Source of the DNA: Alkalihalobacillus sp. FSL W8-0930
GTDB taxonomy: Bacteria > Bacillota > Bacilli > Bacillales > Bacillaceae_D
Assembly: GCA_037965595.1 (NCBI GenBank)
Contig: CP150183.1
Span: 2,976,001 to 3,040,000 of the forward strand
Length of the DNA: 64,000 bases
Reading direction: 5' to 3'
The position numbers were made by a program, and so were the translations under genes. This document shows, piece by piece, positions 57,692-64,000 of this stretch. Numbering within the stretch: position 1 is the first letter of the stretch; the number at the start of each line of letters is the position of its first letter. Below the pieces are notes generated by a model. The model was not told where the DNA came from and searched no databases. It saw only the letters and a program-made list of their open reading frames with translations.

Positions 57692-59155
57692 TTAGTTAAT
57701 CTGCTCGATTGCCACATCAATTGCTTTTTGTAACTGTGAATCATTTTCTGCTTTACGAATTTCTTCTACAATCCGTTCTTGAAGGGCAGTAGCCGTTTCT
57801 TGGTTGATCTCTCCACTCGCTTCAATGCCTTCATCCTCTTGGAATGACTTCACTGCATCAACTGTTTGTTGATCAAAGTAGCCGTCCTCACGACCTGGAT
57901 TATAGTCCAAGCCTTTTAAAATAAATTGAGCATTTTTCACTTGTTCACCAAGTGAATCAAAAACGATTGGAGAGTCCTCTTCAACAGACACAGCTGTTGA
58001 GAAGAAATACTCAGGTTGACTGACTTCAATGGTTGGTGTTACACCTTCTTGGTTAATGCTGTTACCATCTGGCGTTAACCATCTCATCATCGTCAGTTTT
58101 AAGTCACTGCCATCACCAAGGTCAACTGTTTGTTGGACCGTCCCTTTTCCAAAGGTTGTATTCCCGACTAGATCATATCCGCCTGATTCTTTTAATGCAG
58201 CTGCCAAAATTTCAGATGCAGAAGCACTTCGCTCATCAATTAAACCAATGATTGGGTAATCCTTCGCTTCTTTCAGCTTTGATGTATACCCTGTACGAGC
58301 TCCTTCACGATCCTCCGTTTGCACAATGGCTTTTTCATCCGGAATTAATTCGTCGCCAATTTGCTCAACCGCATTTAAGTACCCTCCTGGATTACCTCGG
58401 ACATCGATAATTAAAGCATCCATTCCATCCTGCTCTAACTCCTGTAGCTGGTCTTTAAAGTTAATCGCCGTATCTTCAGAGAACGATGTAATTTCAAGAA
58501 GTCCAATGGTTTGACCATCTTGTTCAAACGTTTGCGTTCGTACCGTTTCAATTGGAATGGTATCACGTTCAACAGGAACATCTAATAATTCAGAACTACC
58601 GTCTCTTTCAATGGTTAGCCGAACCGTTGTTCCTTTTTCACCACGAATCTTAAGGACAGCTTCATTTACAGAGAGCCCTTCAATATTTTCACCATCAATT
58701 TCAATGATGCGGTCATTAGCCTGTAAGCCTGCTTGCTCTGCGGGTGAGTCACGGAACGGGGATACGATGGTAACCTTCCCATTAATCATACTTACCTCAG
58801 CACCAATTCCTTGAAATTCTGACCCAAGCGACTCAACAAATTCATTGGCTGTTTCTTGATCCATATAGTCCGAAAAAGGATCTCCTAATTCATCGATCAT
58901 TCCAGAAATAGCGCCTTCGATCAATGCTTGACGATCAACTTCTTCCACATATCGATCCTCAATCGTATTTAAGGCTGTTTCAAACTTTTTCATCAACTCA
59001 TCGTCACTAAGTTCTACAATTTCAGTTTCTTGTGAGTCGTTGTTACCCGAATTCATTGGAGAAGCATTTGTTGCAAATTTCCCAGTTAAATAATAACTTC
59101 CCGCCCCAAATATCGCTACAAGTATCACAACAATAAACAAGCGTTTACTGTTCAC
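57692..59155 (-). CDS. ctpB: Carboxyl-terminal processing protease CtpB
   Basis: A 487-residue S41 serine protease. It has an N-terminal membrane anchor (about residues 3-22), a PDZ domain (about 110-185), the catalytic domain with Ser in DERSASASEI and Lys in TTFGKGTVQ, and a C-terminal peptidoglycan-binding domain. In B. subtilis CtpB cleaves SpoIVFA during sporulation signalling. The GTG at 59155 has GGGAG eight bases upstream; the ATG at 59170 has no site. Confidence 0.93.
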   Translation of the reverse strand: MNSKRLFIVVILVAIFGAGSYYLTGKFATNASPMNSGNNDSQETEIVELSDDELMKKFETALNTIEDRYVEEVDRQALIEGAISGMIDELGDPFSDYMDQETANEFVESLGSEFQGIGAEVSMINGKVTIVSPFRDSPAEQAGLQANDRIIEIDGENIEGLSVNEAVLKIRGEKGTTVRLTIERDGSSELLDVPVERDTIPIETVRTQTFEQDGQTIGLLEITSFSEDTAINFKDQLQELEQDGMDALIIDVRGNPGGYLNAVEQIGDELIPDEKAIVQTEDREGARTGYTSKLKEAKDYPIIGLIDERSASASEILAAALKESGGYDLVGNTTFGKGTVQQTVDLGDGSDLKLTMMRWLTPDGNSINQEGVTPTIEVSQPEYFFSTAVSVEEDSPIVFDSLGEQVKNAQFILKGLDYNPGREDGYFDQQTVDAVKSFQEDEGIEASGEINQETATALQERIVEEIRKAENDSQLQKAIDVAIEQIN

Positions 59156-59245
59156 CTTCACCACTCCCATGTATTAAAACATCAACAAGCCTGCCATCAT
59201 CATATGCATTGCCTGTACACATTATGTCGCTACTCGATTACTACC

Positions 59246-59274
59246 ATTTTAGACAATCACTACTATGAAGTCAA
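59246..59274 (-). promoter_or_regulatory. SigA-type promoter of ctpB
   Basis: TTGACT and TAAAAT lie exactly 17 bases apart on the minus strand, about 90 bases upstream of ctpB. The -35 box overlaps the stop codon of the upstream gene, so ctpB has its own promoter. Confidence 0.7.
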
Positions 59275-60938
59275 AGCTGTTTTGAGAGCTTACACGTAAT
59301 TTCATAATCGATCGTCAGGCATCGTAATCCTAGAAAACGTAGCTCATGTACAGCTGTCAAACGTCCAGGATCTTCTGTTGCGCGAACATGGAAATATTCC
59401 TCGATCGGTACCCTGATCGTCCATTTTCCGATCGTTACATAAACCCCCTCATCGCCAAGTGAACCAGGCTCTCTAAAGCTAGTTAGAATGAGTCCATTTG
59501 ATTCATCATGGTCTGGACGAAGGATACCTGTCATAACTGAATAGGGCAGGGGTAAAGCAATATCCATATACGTTTTTTCTTTAGTCGCATAATACGCATA
59601 AAAAGCGACAAAGATTTCTTCCTTTGTTTCATAGTCCTTTCGTATCCATGCTCTAACGGGATGCCTCCCATCAATGGTCTCATCAATTGGATAGATGACA
59701 GCTTCCATCCTTTGTTTCTTTGGATGCTTGCTTGCCGCTCTTAAATAAAGCTGTCCAATTTTTCCTGTAACCCAATGATAGGGTCTAGAAAGAGGATAGT
59801 AGATTCCATGCCATCTTGTGGTAGCGGACATCTCATAATAATTGGTTTTTTCGTAGAAATTCTTTATTGATGAATCAACCTTTTTTGGGGAAAAACCCTC
59901 ACGACTAAAAGCAGAAAATGTCTCAACCAACCCATCTACCTTTTCATTCTTATCTAAAATGTGAGTGTCCTTTAAGAAACGTTCTCCTACTCTCCCCTTC
60001 CCACGAAGTCGACTAAGTCTAAATTGACCGAATGAGAACAATGGACGGGGTTTTATAATCGACCATCCAACCAATAGTAAAAAGCTGTACCCAAATGCTT
60101 GTGCGTAGCCATGATAAAGGACCATTTGATCAATCGCAATCAATGTTGTTCCCAATGAAACACCTGCACTATACAAAGCAGATAAAACCATGGCAGCTAT
60201 TGATATCACTGAAGCTAACAGGATGAACATGTGTGCTACACGATATTGGTGAATCTTCATAAGGACACGAAACGTTTCAAATGCTAACCAGAACATCGCA
60301 AGAACATAAATGCCAACAAACAACAAATCAGCCACTCCACCAATTGTAATCCCAATTCCAACAAGAACTGGTCCTAAAATAAGCAGCCCTGACAACAAAC
60401 CATATCCATGAATGTTAACTTTATGGTGAAAAGCATACCGTCCAAGTAAACCAGCCACAACCGGTACTATCAAACTGGAATAATGAAAATGAACCGCTGT
60501 TAACAACACAATGACGGGTGAAAAAGGCAATCCTTCTATCCCTGCCTGACTCATAAAAAGCCACACACCGCCTAAAGCCATGTACACATAGGCTGAATCA
60601 ATAGCGTTTTCTTCCATTCGCACAAACCCTCTTGTTGAGGCACGTGCAATGCCGATACACGCAATCCAGCACGTGTACAGTAACCAACAAAAAGCAAGTG
60701 CTGCTGAGAGAACTCCCGTTTCAATAAATAAGCTTCCCGCACCTAGTAATGAGAAAATAGGTTGTGCTATTAAAAACCATTCACGTTCTCTCTTTTGATG
60801 ATACGTCAGTTCGGTAACGAGAGGGACCAAAACCAAGATCGAGAAACTTAAAAGAAGCTCAATGGATTGATCATATCCAAATCCAATAACAAACATTGTC
60901 CAACTAATTAGTCCAAAGATCACTCGTATATTTCTCAT
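59271..60938 (-). CDS. YndJ-like membrane protein with a fused C-terminal domain
   Basis: A 555-residue protein. Residues 1-310 form about nine membrane segments with the segments LTAVHFHYSSLIVPVVAG and HGYAQAFGYSFLLLVGW, which resemble the YndJ family. Residues about 335-555 form a soluble domain (FYEKTNYYEMSATTRWHGIYYPL, then beta-rich sequence) which I cannot assign with confidence; it may match a protein that is separate in other bacilli. No enzymatic motif was found. It lies between ctpB and the M23 hydrolase gene in an otherwise well-conserved neighbourhood. Confidence 0.65.
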   Translation of the reverse strand: MRNIRVIFGLISWTMFVIGFGYDQSIELLLSFSILVLVPLVTELTYHQKREREWFLIAQPIFSLLGAGSLFIETGVLSAALAFCWLLYTCWIACIGIARASTRGFVRMEENAIDSAYVYMALGGVWLFMSQAGIEGLPFSPVIVLLTAVHFHYSSLIVPVVAGLLGRYAFHHKVNIHGYGLLSGLLILGPVLVGIGITIGGVADLLFVGIYVLAMFWLAFETFRVLMKIHQYRVAHMFILLASVISIAAMVLSALYSAGVSLGTTLIAIDQMVLYHGYAQAFGYSFLLLVGWSIIKPRPLFSFGQFRLSRLRGKGRVGERFLKDTHILDKNEKVDGLVETFSAFSREGFSPKKVDSSIKNFYEKTNYYEMSATTRWHGIYYPLSRPYHWVTGKIGQLYLRAASKHPKKQRMEAVIYPIDETIDGRHPVRAWIRKDYETKEEIFVAFYAYYATKEKTYMDIALPLPYSVMTGILRPDHDESNGLILTSFREPGSLGDEGVYVTIGKWTIRVPIEEYFHVRATEDPGRLTAVHELRFLGLRCLTIDYEITCKLSKQL

Positions 60939-60960
60939 CGTAACGCGCTCCTAAAACAGA

Positions 60961-61039
60961 ATAAAAAACAAGCGTGGTTCACATTTCTAGTGTATCATCC
61001 ACAGATGATGAAAAGGAAATGTAACCCACGCTTGTTTTA
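60961..61039 (-). terminator. Terminator of the M23 hydrolase gene
   Basis: On the minus strand AAAACAAGCGTGG and CCACGCTTGTTTT pair, with the stem extended by ACATTTC/GAAATGT, and TTTTTTATTC follows. It ends the ftsE-ftsX-hydrolase unit. Confidence 0.88.
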
Positions 61040-61062
61040 GTTATACGTTTAATTACTATTAA

Positions 61063-62502
61063 TTATCTAGATACATAGTTTAACGGATTAACGGAATTCG
61101 ATTTCGCACCATTCCAGTTACCTTCATGAACCTCAAAGTGTAAGTGAGCGCCAAATGATTGACCAGTATTCCCCATTAAACCAATTTGTTGAGATTGAGA
61201 TACTTTTTGACCAGCACTTACATCAATACGCTCCATATGACCATATAATGTTGTAACTGTGCGTCCATCTACCACATGAGTAATGATGACTGTGTTTCCA
61301 TACCCATTCATCCAGCCAGCTGAAGAAACCGTTCCTTCTTTCGCTGCGATAATTGGCACATCCCCAGTGCGTCCATTCTTACCAAAGTCAATACCGTGGT
61401 GCATTTTCCCCCAACGTTGCCCATAAGTTGACGTGACAGAGCCTGTTGTAGGTCTTACAAAACCAGACGTTGACTTCTGTGGTGCTTCGCTGCTTGTCGT
61501 TTCACTTTTCACCTGTGGTTGTGAAGACTTAGAGCTAGATGATGATTCTGAGCTCGAATTGTTATTTGAGCTTGTATTATTATTAGAACTTGTAGTTGCA
61601 TTTGAATTACTTTGTGTTGGTGATTCTTGTTTAGCAGAAGCTTGCTCAGCTTGTGCTTTTGCCGCTTCTTCTTGTCTCTTCTTTTCTTCTTCTTCTTGAC
61701 GTTTCTTCTCTTCAGCTAAACGTTTTTGTTCTTCTTCCCATGCCGCTAATTCACTTTCAAACGCTGCTTCTTGTTGAGCAAGAATTTCATCTTCGTTCTC
61801 AATCTCACCTAGTTCAGCCTCAAGCGTTTCTTCTTTTGACTGAAGATCCCCGCGTTTACTGTCTTTTTCAGCACGTTGATTCTCTAAGTCTACTTTCAAT
61901 GTTTCTAAGTCTGCTAGATGTCCTTCAAGCTTACTAAGCTCATCTTCAACCTCTGTCTTAGCAGCTTCTAAATCTTCATGGTCCTGGACATGTGCATCAA
62001 GAATAGACTTATCTTGACTTGCAATCGTACTAAGTGCGTTCATGCGGTCAAGCAAATCACCAAAATCTTTTGCTCCTAAAATAACTTCAAGGTAATTTAC
62101 TTCGCCGCCTGATTGATACATATTTTTCGCACGATCTTTTAATAGTTCATCACGTTCAGCAATTCGTTCTTCTAATTCTTTTATTTCTTCTTTAAGCTTT
62201 TCAATATGAGCTTCTACTTCAGCAATCTCATCTTCTTTTGAAGAGATCTTATCAGCAGTATCTGCTTCTTCCTTTTCTAGCTTGTTAATCTCATTGCTTA
62301 ATGTTTCCATTTCTTGCTTTAAATCAGCAACTTCCGCTTCTTTTTGCCTAGCTAGTTCCTGGTTTTCACCACGCTCGCTTTGAACATCTGCGATCTTGCT
62401 TCTTAAATCTTCATTTGCATAGGCTGTGTTTCCAAGCCCTCCAAAACCAATCGAACCGAGTGCCATAACTGCGGCAAGTGTAACGTATCCAAACTTTTTC
62501 AT
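61063..62502 (-). CDS. M23 family peptidoglycan hydrolase with N-terminal coiled coil
   Basis: A 479-residue secreted protein: a signal peptide (about residues 1-29, ending near AYA), a long coiled coil (about 32-290), a Ser/Asn-rich linker (about 295-345) and a C-terminal M23 endopeptidase domain. Zinc ligands are in HHGIDFG and HLHFEVHEG. The coiled coil fits contact with the FtsEX complex, as in EnvC or CwlO. It follows ftsX by about 50 bases, so it is very likely the hydrolase activated by FtsEX during cell elongation or division. Confidence 0.9.
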   Translation of the reverse strand: MKKFGYVTLAAVMALGSIGFGGLGNTAYANEDLRSKIADVQSERGENQELARQKEAEVADLKQEMETLSNEINKLEKEEADTADKISSKEDEIAEVEAHIEKLKEEIKELEERIAERDELLKDRAKNMYQSGGEVNYLEVILGAKDFGDLLDRMNALSTIASQDKSILDAHVQDHEDLEAAKTEVEDELSKLEGHLADLETLKVDLENQRAEKDSKRGDLQSKEETLEAELGEIENEDEILAQQEAAFESELAAWEEEQKRLAEEKKRQEEEEKKRQEEAAKAQAEQASAKQESPTQSNSNATTSSNNNTSSNNNSSSESSSSSKSSQPQVKSETTSSEAPQKSTSGFVRPTTGSVTSTYGQRWGKMHHGIDFGKNGRTGDVPIIAAKEGTVSSAGWMNGYGNTVIITHVVDGRTVTTLYGHMERIDVSAGQKVSQSQQIGLMGNTGQSFGAHLHFEVHEGNWNGAKSNSVNPLNYVSR

Positions 62503-62553
62503 TAAATCGTTTCCTCCTTAAGTGATCTGCATCTACTAGTGCTTCGGTTTCGC

Positions 62554-63447
62554 TTATACTTTCAGGAATTTACGTACTGACATCACACTGCCCCATGCTC
62601 CGATGAACAATCCAACCGCAAGCAATAATAAGGCTATCTGTAACATATAAGGGTATACAGGTAGTAACGCAAAGAAATTACCTTCTATTTGTGTTCCATA
62701 ATTATCATATAAAAATTTATATCCATAAATGACGAGCAGAATCGGGATTAATGAGCCAATCAATCCGAGTAGCAGTCCTTCTACTAAGAACGGCCATCTA
62801 ATAAAACCGTTTGTTGCCCCTACTAGTTTCATAATCCGTATCTCTTTACGTCTCGCCAGAATAGTCAATTTAATCGTGTTAGCTATTAAAAACATCGCTG
62901 TGAGCATTAAAGCAACAACGAGCCCAAGACCAATGTAACGACCAACATCTGTTATTTGTAGCAATCTTTCTACAAAGTCTTGACCGTAAGCTACGCTCTC
63001 CACGTTACTCAGGTCTTCAATTTCAGAAGCAACTGTTTCAATGGATTGTGGGTTAGCAGCTTCGATTACAAACATATCGTTTAGCGGATTCTCATCTCGA
63101 ACCGACTCAAAGGCCTGTCCACCGTCTCCTAAGCTATCAATTAGATTACTTAGCCCTTCGTCTTTGCCAAGAAACGCTACTTGTTTTACATCAGTTATGT
63201 CTTCAATGCTTGCCCTGAGTTCTTCTTGTTGATCTTCATTTGCAGTTAACTCAATATAGGCTCTAATTTCAACGTCGTCTTCAACCTGTGTTGCCATATG
63301 ATTCATATTAAGAATAAGTAAGAGAAAAATTCCTACTACTAGAAGCATAACGGTGACTGCACTAATTGATGCGAATGTCATCCATCCGTTACGTCCTAAA
63401 TTCTTTGTTCCTTCTTTCAAATGGCGACCGACGGTTCTAAATTTCAT
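62554..63447 (-). CDS. ftsX: Cell division ABC transporter permease FtsX
   Basis: A 297-residue permease-like protein with four membrane segments: one near residues 22-48, then an extracellular loop of about 120 residues, then three at the C-terminus. LTILARRKEIRIMKLVGATNGFIRWPF is the cytoplasmic coupling region typical of FtsX. It passes the ATP signal of FtsE to a cell wall hydrolase. It overlaps ftsE by 11 bases. Confidence 0.96.
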   Translation of the reverse strand: MKFRTVGRHLKEGTKNLGRNGWMTFASISAVTVMLLVVGIFLLLILNMNHMATQVEDDVEIRAYIELTANEDQQEELRASIEDITDVKQVAFLGKDEGLSNLIDSLGDGGQAFESVRDENPLNDMFVIEAANPQSIETVASEIEDLSNVESVAYGQDFVERLLQITDVGRYIGLGLVVALMLTAMFLIANTIKLTILARRKEIRIMKLVGATNGFIRWPFLVEGLLLGLIGSLIPILLVIYGYKFLYDNYGTQIEGNFFALLPVYPYMLQIALLLLAVGLFIGAWGSVMSVRKFLKV

Positions 63448-64000
63448 AACCGTAGTTCCCCCTTACTTCATCACGTACAACTCGACCATTTTCAATGGCG
63501 ATAACTCTTCGTTTTAACGTGTTTACAATGCTTTTATTGTGGGTAGCCATAATAATAGTAGTCCCACGATGGCTAATATCATCTAAAATGTCCATGATGC
63601 CCCATGCAGTATCAGGGTCTAAGTTTCCTGTTGGCTCATCGGCAATTAAGACTTCTGGCCGATTCACAATGGCACGAGCAATGGCAACACGCTGTTGTTC
63701 GCCTCCAGAAAGCTCATCTGGAAGAAACTTCGCTTTGCCTTTTAATTTAACAATATCCAGCACTTCCATCACTCGTCGTTTAATTGAGGCGCGTGGCTCT
63801 TCAATCACTTCAAGTGCAAAAGCGACGTTTTCATAGACCGTTAAAGTTGGTAGAAGTTTAAAGTCCTGAAAGATCACGCCAATCTTTCGTCTAAGCTTAG
63901 GTACATGTCTTTCTTTAATACTATTAAGCTTTGTTTGATCAATAATGACTTCACCTTTTGTTGCTTTCTCTTCTCTATATAACAAGCGGATAAATGTTGA
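63437..64000 (-). CDS. ftsE: Cell division ATP-binding protein FtsE, C-terminal part
   Basis: The 3' part of the gene, about 187 residues; the start lies beyond the right edge. Visible are the end of Walker A ([16 protein letters not shown]), the Q-loop [17 protein letters not shown], the signature [14 protein letters not shown], Walker [14 protein letters not shown] and the H-loop ATHNK. It drives FtsX conformational change. The TTG at 63985 is an internal leucine, not a start. Confidence 0.96.
   Translation of the reverse strand, partial: STFIRLLYREEKATKGEVIIDQTKLNSIKERHVPKLRRKIGVIFQDFKLLPTLTVYENVAFALEVIEEPRASIKRRVMEVLDIVKLKGKAKFLPDELSGGEQQRVAIARAIVNRPEVLIADEPTGNLDPDTAWGIMDILDDISHRGTTIIMATHNKSIVNTLKRRVIAIENGRVVRDEVRGNYGYEI

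Noticed and set aside
63437-63985. TTG at 63985 as start of a short FtsE
   Set aside because: The reading frame continues to the window edge with the end of the Walker A motif, so this codon is an internal leucine.

Overview
The window looks like chromosomal DNA from a low-to-mid GC member of the Bacillaceae. The core gene order follows that of Bacillus subtilis: pgk-gap-cggR, clpP, crh-whiA-yvcK-yvcJ-yvcI, trxB-yvcD, hisZGDBHAFI, hprK-lgt-ppaX-yvoF, yvlBCD, uvrAB, minJ-ctpB and ftsEX. Ribosome binding sites are strong, and GTG or TTG starts are used in several places. The genus cannot be fixed from the sequence. The asp23-type genes, the possible ectoine hydrolase and the purine catabolic cluster would suit a soil, alkaliphilic or halotolerant bacillus (inference).

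Layout. 1-2.8 kb: glycolytic genes on the minus strand with a clear CggR operator. 3.0-3.6 kb: clpP with a CtsR-type operator over its promoter. 3.6-4.2 kb: a gene-free stretch with a seven-unit 40-bp tandem array and an inverted-repeat element. 4.3-10.3 kb: crh to yvcD (HPr-like regulator, WhiA, YvcK, RapZ-like protein, Nudix protein, thioredoxin reductase, TPR protein). 10.5-11.8 kb: amaP-DUF2273-asp23 on the plus strand. 12.1-18.5 kb: the complete his operon. 18.7-23.7 kb: a three-gene catabolic-looking module (PLP gamma-family enzyme, DoeA/creatinase-like M24 protein, PucR-type regulator) bracketed by two near-identical direct repeats of about 260 bp. 23.7-33.4 kb: yvoF-ppaX-lgt-hprK, yvlDCB and uvrA-uvrB.

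33.6-56.3 kb is the main accessory block. It starts with an FMN riboswitch in front of an EamA transporter. A purine-degradation regulon follows: pucF and pucG; a long minus-strand operon with uraD, pucH, pucL, pucM, pucABCDE and, translationally coupled to pucE, a NitT/TauT-type ABC importer; and a divergent PucR regulator. Together these convert hypoxanthine or xanthine to urate, then 5-hydroxyisourate, OHCU, allantoin, allantoate and ureidoglycine, with nitrogen released or moved to glycine. The block ends with a SwrC/YerP-like RND pump, its divergent YerO-like TetR regulator and an amidohydrolase.

56.3-64 kb returns to core genes: minJ, ctpB, a YndJ-like membrane protein with a fused soluble domain, an M23 cell wall hydrolase, ftsX and a truncated ftsE. 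The most notable points are the repeat-bracketed module, the importer coupled to xanthine dehydrogenase, the FMN-riboswitch-controlled EamA transporter, and the repeat families.
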